Shown in pieces: positions 1 to 9,359 of a stretch of DNA of 23,443 bases; the stretch's first letter is position 1; every line of letters begins with the position of its first letter. The stretch covers positions 26,438 through 49,880 of the forward strand of contig SZWC01007315.1 of the NCBI GenBank assembly GCA_023375785.1. The letters are read 5' to 3'. The notes beneath the pieces are model-generated. The model made no database searches, was not told the DNA's origin, and worked only from the letters and a program-made list of their open reading frames with translations. This stretch comes from Penium margaritaceum. Its lineage: Eukaryota; Streptophyta; Zygnematophyceae; Desmidiales; Peniaceae. Made by a program: the position numbers and the translations under genes.

Positions 1-1871
1 CCAAATGCTGCTGCCGAAATTACTGCCGGTGCTGCTCTCACTGCTTCCTGTCCTCCTTGTCCTCCACCAGCTCCATCACCCACAAGCAACCCTACCAGTT
101 CCTCTCGTGCAGCAGGACAGTCGTGGATATAATTCCACATGCTCACCTTCACTGGTGTGGTCTTCATCTGCTCCACCAGTGATACCTTGGGCATCACTCC
201 TGCACTTCCCTTGTATGGAGCTCGATCATTTCTCGCCTGACGGTCTCGAAGAGGATGAGATGCCCCCTGTTGCACTCGACCGACCTGGATGGCCCTTGCC
301 TCCTCCAAGGTGAATGGAATGTCCGCCCTCCCTGGCTTGGTTGGCAGCTGATCCCTCTGCACTGCTGGGTAGGAAGGCTCAGCTGCTCCAACGTTCATAA
401 CTGCTGCAGATGATGATGCTGATGCTGCTGGTGTTGTCTTTGATGTAGATGCTCCCATGCCACACGCATTTGGCCAAACCCTCTGCGCCTCACGTGCTGC
501 TGCTATAGTAGCTGCTGTGGTGGCTGTNGGGCCTCCAAGACGTCCAATGATGCGTGCTGCTGCTGAAGGCTCCTTTGCCCCTGCGTAGTGAGAAGCACGT
601 CCATGCGGCACACTCGCACCAGTAGGTGTAAGCCCCGCTATAATGCGCGCAGCTGGTGACATTTCTTGAGCTGCTGCATAGTTGGCTGGTGGCGGCTGGG
701 TTACTCCTGGACTGAAGCGTGCTATATGGCCTTCCTTCCTGCAATTGTAGCACACTTGGGGCCTTTGGTATGGAGGGGGCCCACCGAGCACTGAAGGTCA
801 TCCCGGGTTCACTGGAGCTGTTGGTCCCACCTGCTGCACTTGTGCGAGTTGGAGTCGCATCTTCTCCACTTCTGCTGCTAGCCGTCGCATCTCCTCCCAC
901 GTTGGCTGCTGCTGCTGCTGTTGCGTCGACTGCTCTTGCGTCTGCTGCTGTTGTTGTGTCTGCTGCTGCTGTTGTTGTGGATGAATAACCCCCACCCCTG
1001 CTTGTGCTGGTATGTATGTTGTAGCGTGTACGTTCAGCTGTGACGGTCCGTCTTGTTGATACTTGCGTAATCCACCTGCATGATACTCATGCCACTCCAC
1101 AGCACTGACACAAGCCTCCAAAGTGCGTGGCTGTGTTGGAATGACTGCAGATCTAGTGACAGGATCAAGCGCAGCTAGAAAATGATCCACCATTTTTGTT
1201 TCTGGGTAGGTTGGTAATGTTGCCACCAAGTGGCAGATCTGGTCTGCCAACTCTCGTGCCGTCTGTCCTTGAGTTCGCTGGAGACGATCCAACTTCCTCA
1301 AGTTTCGAGCAGTCACCTCTTCATTAGTTGGCTTGAACCTTGCCTCAAACCTCAGCCAAAAATCCCTCATGTCCACAAAGTTGCCTCTCGAAGCCCATTC
1401 CCTTGCAGCACCACCCAAGTAGCTCTTCACATATCCAAGCTTCAAATCATCTCCCACATTCTCGAAACCAAGTGCCAAAAGACTTTGGACTTTCTCTGCC
1501 CATACCACTGCTTTACTCTGGTCACCTGTATAAAACTCAGGTTCTCCTAATGATGCCACAAATGGCATCGCCATTCTCGGGAGACCACCAGATCCCTCGC
1601 CTTCTTCCTCACCCTCCCCCTTCTTTTCCTTTTCGACCACACCCTTTCTCGACTCTCCTAAAGAGAGCCGTCTAAGTTCCTTGGACAACTCTTCAGCTAA
1701 CTCTCCTTTTCCCAACTTCCTTATCACTTGAACCCCACTTCTCAACCCCCCAACCACTTCCTCACATGCTACCACACCTCCACTAGAACATACGTCCAAT
1801 TCTGGCCGCCGATAGGGAGAGGGACGGGTCCCTCGCCTTAGGCTACCACAGTTAGTAGGTGCCTTTGCCAC
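1..1871 (-). pseudogene. LTR retrotransposon gag and start of protease region, interrupted by one TGA; runs off left edge
   Basis: Gag is the capsid precursor that packages element RNA in virus-like particles. The reading frame is open from 1871 to 801. It has a charged N-terminal part, a gag core (about 1400-1100) with the usual W..RFEARFKP...E and L..L.RTQGQTARELADQ signatures, then a poly-Gln stretch (about 975-905) and a short coiled segment. It stops at TGA 800-798 but continues in the same frame to base 1: a CYNCRKEGH zinc knuckle at about 740-715 whose last Cys position is Ser, an Ala/Ser-rich linker, and a segment (about 320-60) resembling the pre-protease region of Ty3/gypsy elements. 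The N at 528 falls in a third codon position and does no harm. No ATG opens the frame: the first in-frame codon is GTG at 1871-1869, preceded by TGA, so translation starts internally (near 1580) or after splicing. The family is likely Ty3/gypsy; the exact clade cannot be told because RT is outside the window. Confidence 0.75.
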
Positions 1872-3064
1872 TGTGAAATTTCACACAAGACCACATCAAC
1901 AGTTTTCCACAATATTTTGTTGCATCACAAAGTCAAACTGGTATGGTGCAACACAGATTTAAATGCACAACCCTCCCAAGTCACGCTGTTTGGTGACCTT
2001 GGGGTGACCTCACGCAACGACTGCGGGGAGCCACGTCACGAAGAACAGCCACTGCCAGCGGTGGACTCCAAACGAACAGCACTTCTCCCGTTCTCCCTTT
2101 GTCCAACGGGGTCACAACAATCACATTGACAATCACGTCACGTATACGATAAATCACTTTACGCCCGCACAATACTCTATTCCCTGCTTTCGCCTCCACT
2201 CCCCAACCTCCTATCGCCACCACTTTTTTTTTCAAGGACTGGTATTTGGGCCGTTTATATCTTTTGATTTTCACTCTTTTTTTGTTTTTTGGCCCCTTCT
2301 CTTTTTCTTGGGCTCTTTTGATGGCCTCTTTTTCTTAATCCCTTTTCTCGTTTTTTTTTTTGGATGACAAGGTAAATAAAATAGGAATATGGTCCCTTCC
2401 CTTTGCTTACTACCTGTAACACCACCCCAACAAAAGAAAAGAGGAATAGAAGGTGGCCTGTCCTGCACACAACACAATACTAATGATCCACCAAACACAG
2501 AAAAACATAAAAAGCAGTATTCCCTTAGAATTTTTTTCTCCCCTTTTCTTAATGTTTTGTTTTCTTATCCCCCCTTTTTTGTTTTTAAGACCACTCCACG
2601 CCTTTTTTTTGTTTTGCTTGACCAATCAAACCTGGCTATGATACCAAGAAAACTATCCACCAACGAAAACGACTAACCAAGAACCAAAATAATTTTTTTT
2701 TCACTCCGACATTACCCAAATCCTAGGTCCAATACAAACTTCCCATTCACTAGACACCAAAAGACAGCACAAGCGCAGCGGATTGACTGTGCGTGGCTCT
2801 TGGTACCCAGTCCCACCCGACACTCCCCAGCAGAGGGCGTTAGAATGTCGGCCAAAGTCTGCTCTCTATCAGTCCCTTTCCACAATACCTAAATTTCTCA
2901 CAATCATTCCTTGGACTCTTACCCCAAACATAAAACATCCGCACTCCTTGTCCTGTTCCCACACACTTCTACAAAATTCCTTGATGTCCTCTTTCTTTTC
3001 TAAATGTTCCCTTCCACTTTTCTCTTTTTTTCAGAAATGCAAGAAAATATCAAAACTCACTCAC
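1871..3064 (-). other. Untranslated leader or intron upstream of gag; A-rich on the coding strand
   Basis: No gene is supported here. On the minus strand the region is strongly A- and G-rich, with many A runs between about 2710 and 2230 (T runs on the plus strand). This is typical of an untranslated retrotransposon leader. A possible splice donor (GTGAGT, intron start 3064) and a possible acceptor (TTTCACAG ending at 1871) bound it. If used, they would make this a 1194-bp intron. The small reading frames inside are low-complexity and are not reported as genes. Confidence 0.35.
2634..2646 (-). other. Candidate tRNA-iMet primer-binding site
   Basis: On the minus strand the 13 bases read TGGTATCATAGCC, differing by one base from the sequence complementary to the 3' end of plant initiator tRNA-Met (TGGTATCAGAGCC). 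It lies upstream of the gag frame in the same orientation, where a primer-binding site should be. The adjoining sequence does not end in the CA expected for an LTR end, so the assignment is tentative and conflicts with the alternative that this region is an intron. Confidence 0.4.
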
Positions 3065-3269
3065 CTCTTCGTCGGTTGATGCTGACCTCTATGTTGCGTC
3101 CCTTGCTTCTCTTCTTCGCCACGTGTAGTCCCTTTCTTNAGAGTTCTGACTTGGAAACTGATTTCCTCCTCCTCTTGGCAGTAAAGAAGTGATGTCTCTC
3201 ACACTTAGACAAGATGTGAACGTCTGGGCATAAGTGATGGAAGAATAGAGTTGAATAATCTTGAGACAT
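3065..3269 (-). CDS. Possible spliced leader exon for the gag frame
   Basis: A basic 68-codon frame starts with ATG at 3269-3267, about 26 bases below a TATA box, and reaches a GTGAGT donor at 3064. The phase (one base left over) matches the acceptor at 1871, so splicing would fuse this leader in frame to the gag frame that lacks its own ATG. The C-terminal part is rich in Arg and Lys. The N at 3139 falls within it. The ATG is very close to the expected transcription start, and I recognise no domain, so this may be a chance open frame in an LTR R/U5 region. Confidence 0.25.
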
Positions 3270-3294
3270 AGAAAATGGTACATGAAAGTTACTA

Positions 3295-3302
3295 CTTATA
3301 TA
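3295..3302 (-). promoter_or_regulatory. TATA box driving minus-strand transcription toward gag
   Basis: The minus strand reads CCTATATAAGTAG, a canonical plant TATA box. It lies upstream of the gag leader and in the right orientation. Transcription would begin near 3270. It may be the core promoter of the 5' LTR of the retrotransposon or of a chimeric transcript. Confidence 0.45.
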
Positions 3303-4130
3303 GGTCTAGTAACAAAGGAGTCTCAACCCAGCCTAGTCTTGTCCCAAAACGCGATTCGGGCGCGCAAGTCGCTTTTCCAGCGGGTTCCAGCCACTTTCTG
3401 GACCTTCTTTTCTTGCCTTCCACGCTTCCTCGGGGCGCATTTTGGTGGCGTGTGCGCTGCCAAAAATGAAGCATCCTCCCACTTGCGCATTTTTGCCTCG
3501 CTAGAGAGAAAATGGCGAAAACACCTTTTTCTTCTTGTCCACCGACGAGTTGGAGAAGGTTCTACTAAATTCGGCGGCGCCATTTCCTTGTCACTTCGCT
3601 TGCTGTTGCGTACACGGCACCCCCTCCTCTCTTTCCCCTCACTTTCCTTTTTTTCTTTTTCGTCGTCCATCCCTCCTTTCCTTGGACGCCTCATCCTCTC
3701 TTTTTCATTTTTCTCTCCCGTCGAATCTTCCCGATTCCCCCCGCCTCTCCTTCTTGCTTTTGCGTGACACCTCCCGTCGTGCCGTGTATGAAACGCCACC
3801 CGCTCGCTTGCTTGCTGGCCTCTTTCCGTGTGTTGCGCCGTACACGTCACTCTTTTTTTTTTTTGTATTTTCCGGTTACACCTCGTCCTCGCGCAGCCAG
3901 CCAGCCAGGGCCAGAGAGAAGGGGAGAGAGGCAGGTTGAGAAGGCAGAGAGGGGGAGAGAGGGAGAGGGAGAGAATGAGCCGGGCGGCCGTTAGCCGGCT
4001 GCTCGAAGCTACGACATCCCCGGTAGGGGCTCTCTGGGTGGTGGACGGCGGTAGGGAGTCACAGGCCGTCAACCAACGCCAGAGAACGCAACGATTGGCC
4101 AACCGACACGACCTTCATGCGTTTCGGATT
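3303..4130. other. Probable U3/promoter region; strand-asymmetric pyrimidine then purine tract
   Basis: No gene is supported. The plus strand is C/T-rich from about 3600 to 3880 with long T runs, then switches to a G/A-rich tract (about 3905-3975). Long open frames across here on both strands are compositionally biased (Lys/Arg/Glu or Ser/Pro/Phe) and show no domain. Because it lies just upstream of a TATA box facing minus-strand gag, it may be the U3 of an LTR. No second LTR copy exists in the window to test this. Confidence 0.35.
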
Positions 4131-5180
4131 GCTATTTCGACACAGTCCACACCTTGAACCGTCCGATGCGATCTCGACCAATCTTAGACGTGAACCAAGA
4201 CTTCTTTGAGGAGTTTTCGCCGGGTGGACAGCTCATGCAGATGCGGGAAATTAGAATGTGAATGGGGGGGGGACTTTCGGAAAGTAGGCCGGAGAGAGTG
4301 TTTGCTGGAAAACTCAGCTTCAATAAAGGATCCTCGAAGGCATTGCACATTTTTGCCCCAACAAATTGCGCATCATAGTAGTTGGCGGACTTCTGAACCA
4401 AGGCAATCTCAGGAGCCACGTGAAGATTCCCCACACGATACGCCAATGGGGACCGATCCACGCTGGACACACGCACCTCTCAACAAATGCGCGAAGTGCC
4501 AGACGAAACTTGAACTCGTCCAATTCACGTCGTCTTTCCTTTAAAGGCTCTTCAACCTCGGAGCCCTAGCTGCTTGCGCCGTTGGATACGGGGACCCGTT
4601 TCGAAATCTAACCAACACTTCAGCCCCGCCGTCCGATCTGACCAACCAGAGGGCCCGGTCGCCCAGTTTTGGCAACCTTAGGATCCATCGGCTATGTACT
4701 GGCAGTCCACGCTCGATCATGCAACGTCAGTGGCAAGCGTTCGCACATGACTCTCGGTGGGTAGCGAACAATCTGGCAGGCCAAATCGACCTTTTTCTTC
4801 ATGTAATAGTTGGAAAAACCGAACGTGTCAACAGAAAGCGTTCCTATTTTTCTTTCCTTCCATAACACACAGTTTAGGATCTCACGAAATCGTCAGATGT
4901 GTTTTGGGTGTTTTACGCCTATAAGTGGTCATCCGCGACAACCATCCCGATAACACCCCGGCTATCTCAAATCGCGCCTGCAGCTGACAAGCCCCAGCCC
5001 CGAGGTCAATCTATCCTTCCTTAAAAAGTCGTCCGGAGAAGGTACGAATTGAAATGTATTTTCACCACTGCTCATGACCGCTCCAAAAAGGACAATAAAA
5101 AAACAAAATGTGACCGGTCAGATAAAAAAAAAATACCTCACATGACTATTTTCATGTAAAATATTGTAACTGTTGTGCTG
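4131..5180. other. No recognised gene
   Basis: This stretch holds two overlapping minus-strand open frames, 4476-4132 (114 codons) and 4523-4320 (67 codons). The second begins with a charged helix-like segment upstream (ELDEFKFRLALRAFVER). I do not recognise either. They could be decayed remnants of one gene, joined by a frameshift, or chance. A run of nine or more G at 4263-4272 and A runs near 5100-5140 are the only other visible features. Confidence 0.3.
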
Positions 5181-5816
5181 TGAGTTGTTTCAGTCCATTT
5201 GTACAGCTTACTGTGACCACTCGGCCGTGTCCATGCTCGTGCATATACCTGATGCGGGCCCAGCTGGCGCCGGAGCACTAACGGTTGGAGGATCCAGCCA
5301 CCAGCAACTGCCAGACGGTTGCCACGACGTCCCGCGTGCTTGTTGGGGTGCTCTTCAGTTTTTCTACAGGTGCTAGAGTTTTCTCGGTGGACTGGCTCTC
5401 GAGCCCGATTTGCATGTTTTGCATTGTCCGTCCACCGATCGATGCCGGACTTGTGCGTGTGGCCAGTCGTAGCGTCCGGCTCAAGATTCTGCATCTCTAG
5501 GTTTAGACGGTGTTGCGTTTGGATGCTTGTGCGCAGAGTTACGGCCAAAACAGTGGTTTTGAGCCGGTTTTATGACAAACTGACACTGCCGCGTGCGTCA
5601 CCCGCTGTGTGCCGCTGCAGGTATTTATGCTGTGTGCTTGTCAGTTGTCATCTCTCTCTGCATTACTAAGCTATTGGAGCTTATGAGACTTTGTGCGTCT
5701 CCCTAGCCTGATCCTTGCTGTTTCTTGCACCTGCTTGCTTGCTAGTACGCTAGCTGACGGGACAGTGTCGCCACATCAGCAGCAGCAAGGTTAGGAATAT
5801 TCCTAGCAATTTCTCA
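5181..5816 (+). repeat. Candidate Copia LTR (TGAG...CTCA)
   Basis: The right boundary is well supported: the sequence ends in CA directly before a perfect tRNA-Met primer-binding site, the standard arrangement at the inner edge of a 5' LTR. The left boundary is a guess: TGAG at 5181 mirrors the terminal CTCA. A TATA-like GTATTTATGC near 5620 could be the LTR promoter. No second LTR copy lies in the window, so length and boundary cannot be confirmed. Confidence 0.45.
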
Positions 5817-5828
5817 TGGTATCAGAGC
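5817..5828 (+). other. Primer-binding site (tRNA-iMet) of Copia element
   Basis: The 12 bases read TGGTATCAGAGC, an exact complement of the 3' end of plant initiator tRNA-Met and the commonest Copia primer-binding site. It follows the LTR CA end with no gap. What follows is not gag but an inverted integrase-linker fragment, which shows that the element is rearranged. Confidence 0.85.
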
Positions 5829-7192
5829 GAGATGGTCCCCTCTGGTACGGGATCAGGTGTGCCAGAGGGGACCGACACTTGTACGAGATCGGGTGTGCCA
5901 GAGGGGACCGACACTCGTACGAGATCGGGTGTGCCACAGTGGTCTCACACCGGCACGGGATCAAGTGTGCCAGAGGGGAGTGACGCTCGTACGGGATCAG
6001 GTGTGGCACAGGGGACCGGCACAGGCGGGAGATCGGGTGCACCAGAGGGGTCTGACACCGGCACGGGATCAGGTGTGCCAGAGGGTACTGATGAGGCGAC
6101 TGGACCCACAGCGATGATGGCCGGATCGTCAGCAGCCAAAGACCGGACCACAGGTGAGGAGGCCCGGCCGGATCCATCCGCAGGACTAGACTCCCCCATC
6201 CGCCGGGAGGCCACACAAGTAGGAACGTGGTCGGCGGCCAGCGACAGAATGCTGGACAAGTCGCGGTAGGTGAGAGCCTCAAAGAAGAGAGCATCTCGAG
6301 ACTCGACAATGCGATGGCGAGGAGGGTCCCAAAAACGCCAGGCCTTCAACCGCGGGGAGATGCCAAGGAAGGTACACATGCGTCCCCGAGGTGAGACCTT
6401 AGACCCCTGCTGATCCTCGGTGTACCAGACACAGGCGAGGGACCCCCAAACGCGAGCGAGACGGAGATCAGCACGATGGCCGAACCACAACTCGTACGGT
6501 GTGACATGGTCTGGGAGTGGACCATGCGGCAAGCGGTTCCAGACCCACGTCATGTAGGCGAAGCCCTCAAAGGCAAAGGACTCCGGTAGACCGCACTCAG
6601 ACCGCATAGCGCGAACCGCATCCTCCATGGTGTGGTTCCAACGCTCAGACACACCGTTCTGCTGTGGTGTAGCAGGGGCGGAGAGCTGGTGAAAGATACT
6701 GTGCTCGGCAAAGTAGGCATCTATCTCGCCCAAGAACTCGCCACCACGATCTGAGCGGAATGTGAGCAGGGTGTAACGAGACAGACGCTCAGCCATCATA
6801 AGCCACAGGCGGACCGCCAATGCGGCATCGCTCTTGTGGCGAAGGCTGTAGACCCACCGCATCCGGGTGAAGTCATCAGTCAGGGTGAGTACATATCGAC
6901 CCCGATCAGAGAGGGACTCGACTGGGAGAGGACCGAGAAGGTCCGAGTGGACCAACTCTAGTGGGCGCAGTGCACGGGAGGAGGAGTTAGGGTAAGAGCA
7001 GCGATGCATCTTACCCTGGGCGCAAAAAAGACAGTCGGTCTTGTGCGGCTTCTCAAAGGAAGCTACGTCAAGACCGAGGGCTGGCTGAGTGCGAATGAGC
7101 TTGGACACAGTGTCCGAGCTCACATGGCAGAGGCGACGATGTAACAAGTGCTGGTGCTCAGGGGAGAGAACACCAGTGACAAACACTCGCAC
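5829..7192 (-). pseudogene. Copia pol fragment: pre-integrase, integrase core and Pro-rich linker
   Basis: This is the DNA-integrating part of a Copia polyprotein, read on the minus strand. From 7192 it starts abruptly in the pre-integrase domain (HRRLCH, then CLFC zinc ligands). It then has the integrase core with all three catalytic residues visible: VHSDLLGPL (first Asp), RSDRGGEF (second Asp) and NGVSERWNH (Glu). The C-terminal TPYELWFG and FLGISPRLKAWRF motifs follow, then the 12-residue repeat linker. The frame stops in the third repeat unit (stop at 5945-5947), and the remainder continues in frame to the primer-binding site. It has no start codon of its own (GTG at 7192), no gag, protease or RT, and is inverted relative to the LTR and primer-binding site beside it. 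It is about 90 per cent identical in protein to 8165-8927 on the other strand. Confidence 0.85.
5849..6092. repeat. 36-bp minisatellite, about 6.7 units
   Basis: Seven units begin at 5849, 5885, 5921, 5957, 5993, 6029 and 6065 (the last partial). Each carries a core like GATCGGGTGTGCCAGAGGGG. The 36-bp length keeps the frame, so the repeat encodes 12-residue Pro-rich units (SGTPDPVPVSVP-like) on the minus strand, in the linker after the Copia integrase core. On the plus strand it is also open (GVPEGTDT-like units). Units differ by several substitutions, so the expansion is not recent. Confidence 0.9.
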
Positions 7193-8927
7193 AGGGGAAG
7201 AAGGAGAAGAAGCGACGTGGGAAGGGACAGCAACAACAGCAGCAGCAGCAGCCGGCGAGTAGTGGCAGTGGACGTTCTGTCCACTGCTGCAACTGTGGAG
7301 GCGCTCACCGCTACACGGAGTGTGAGCAACCCCTTGACTGGACTCGGATCATGCGCGGCCTTCAGGCGACACACACGCAGCGGATTTCCTCGAGTGACAC
7401 ATGGACTGGACGCGTCGCGACCACGAGTGCAGCATACGCATTCATTTCATCAGGCGGCAGCGGTGATGTGGACCCTCGGGATCGCACGATCGCGGAGCTA
7501 CGTCAGCTGCTGGCGCTTCGTACTCGGGGAGGTGCGAGTATGTTATCACAGCCGAGTGGTCCCGATACAGCTTGTCTTACTACGTCTGTTGCTCGTGATG
7601 ATGTTTGTGGTGGAGCCATGATGGCTTGCGATGAGGATGGACCTGACAGTACCGACTGGCTTGACGAGTCACAGATTCGTGTTGTTCGTCGTTGTCCCGG
7701 GTCCTCTGCTGAGCGTCTAGCAGAGGCAGAGTGTTCTGTGGCACGTTGCTCAGTGTTGACGACTGGTCGTGAGCCGGGTGGCACCTGGATTATTGACTCA
7801 GGGGCCACCCATCACATGACCTGTCGTCGTAGTGACTTCGTTGTGCTCGGTCCCGTTGCGTCCGTTCCGTCTGTTCGCACATGGTCTGGTCAGTTGTTGC
7901 CTGTGCAGGGAGTTGGAGTTGTGCGGTTTGATGGTCCGTCTGGCCCCTTGTACATTTCTGATGTGCTCTTTGTCCTTGCTCTGGAGCTCAGCCTCCTCTC
8001 TGTTCGTGCATGCACGAGGATGGGTCTCACTGTTGAGCACTCTGCTGACTCTGCCACAGTGACTACTCTTGACACACGCGCCATCGTGCTTCGTGCCTCT
8101 GTCGTTGATGACCTGTATCGTGTGTCTCGTTGCACTCCCTCTGTTTCTTCTCCACCTCTCTCCTCTGCGCGAGTCACTGGTGTTCTCTCCCCTGAGCACC
8201 AGCGCTTGTTACATCGTCGCCTCTGCCATGTGAGCTCGGACACTATGTCCAAGCTCATTCGCACTCAGCCAGCCCTCGGTCTTGACGCAGCTTCCTTTGA
8301 GAAGCCGCCCAAGACCGACTGTCTTTTTTGCGCCCGGTGTAAGATGCATCGCTGCTCTTACCCTGACTCCTCCTCCCGGGCACTGCGCCCACTAGAGTTG
8401 GTCCACTCGGACCTTCTCGGTCGTCTCCTTGTCGAGTCCCTCTCTGATCGGGGTCGATATGTTCTCACCCTGACTGATGACTTCACCCGGATGCGGTGGG
8501 TCTACAGCCTCCGCCACAAGAGCGATGCCGCATTGGCGGTCCGCCTGTGGCTTGTGATGGCTGAGCGTCTGTCTCGTCACACCCTGCTCACATTCCGCTC
8601 AGATCGTGGTGGCGAGTTCTTGGGCGAGATGGATGCCTACTTTTCCGAGCACGGTATCTTTCACCAGCTCTCCGCCCCTGCTACACCACAGCAGAACGGT
8701 GTGACTGAGCGTTGGAACCGCACCATGGAGGATGCGGTTTGCGCTATGCGGTCTGAGTGCGGTCTACCAGAATCCTTTGCCTTTGAGGGCTTCTCCTACA
8801 TGACGTGGGTCTGGAACCGCTTGCCGCATGGTCCACTCCGACACCATGTCACACCGTACGAGTTGTGGTTCGGCCATCGTACTGATCTTCGTCTCGCTCG
8901 CGTTTGGGGGTCCCTCGCCTGTGTCTG
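6426..8927. repeat. Large imperfect inverted repeat made of two Copia integrase copies
   Basis: The left arm is 6426-7192 (minus sense) and the right arm about 8165-8927 (plus sense), each about 765 bp, with a spacer of about 970 bp holding gag end and protease. The arms differ at roughly 20 of 250 encoded residues and include a small indel near 7185/8170. They are therefore diverged copies and not an assembly mirror. A transcript through the region could fold into a long hairpin. Confidence 0.85.
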
Positions 8928-8928
8928 A
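7180..8928 (+). pseudogene. Copia gag C-terminus, protease and integrase, truncated
   Basis: The open frame begins after TGA 7177-7179; the first ATG is at 7351. In order it shows a basic segment and a Gln run (about 7195-7250), a CCHC-like knuckle CCNCGGAHRYTEC with CX2CX3HX4C spacing (about 7287-7325), the Copia aspartic protease active site WIIDSGATHH (about 7788-7817), the pre-integrase finger (HRRLCH ... CLFC), and the integrase core with catalytic residues intact: VHSDLLGRL, RSDRGGEF and NGVTERWNR. It ends at TGA 8926-8928. The matching codon in the inverted copy is TGG, so the stop arises exactly where the sequence is cut and joined to the neighbouring element. RT and RNase H are missing. 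The frame is otherwise clean, so the element is fairly young. Confidence 0.85.
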
Positions 8929-9247
8929 AAACTAAGTAGTCTGAGGTTGAGGAGGGCTTGCAGATGGAGGTACTAGTACCGTGGGGGAGCGCGCAAAGGA
9001 GCCCACCTCCGACAAAAAGGGGGACACGATCAGGACTAGTGGTGGTTGTCTGAGGTGCCTCAGCCATATGAACCGGAAAAAAGATAGGTGAGCTGGCCAG
9101 AGGAGGTGTGATCGGGCTGGATGAAGGCGCAGAAGAGGGGATCAAGGCACACTGGACAGAGTCTGTGAATGAAGAGGTCGGTATGTCAGAGGAGCTACAC
9201 GAGGATGTGGATAAACTAGGCACATGACTGGAAGACGATGACTTCAA
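8929..9247 (-). pseudogene. Copia Ser/Pro-rich integrase-RT linker, remnant
   Basis: Read on the minus strand this is a Ser/Thr/Pro-rich stretch of about 100 codons with no domain, like the linker between the integrase and reverse transcriptase of Copia polyproteins. It follows the integrase remnant at higher coordinates in the same orientation. At 8928 it meets the cut end of the plus-strand Copia fragment, so the expected RT is gone. Confidence 0.5.
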
Positions 9248-9359
9248 TGAGTGTAAGAGGTGTGGCAGAGCATCATAGACTGCCGGGGTGGCAAGACCGA
9301 CGTCCCCTCTTAGCTGAGAGCGAGGTAGAACGGAGGAGGAATGAGACAGATGAGTGAGA

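Noticed and set aside
3323..4102. 259-codon minus-strand frame rich in Lys, Arg and Glu
   Set aside because: Its composition follows a purine-rich tract, it shows no motif, and it lies upstream of a TATA box in a probable promoter region.
5857..6309. Other plus and minus frames across the 36-bp repeat
   Set aside because: A 36-bp repeat keeps several frames open by itself. Only the integrase-linked minus frame has family support.
7120..7374. 84-codon minus-strand Leu/Ser-rich frame
   Set aside because: It is the antisense of the Gln-run and zinc-knuckle region of the plus-strand Copia gag.
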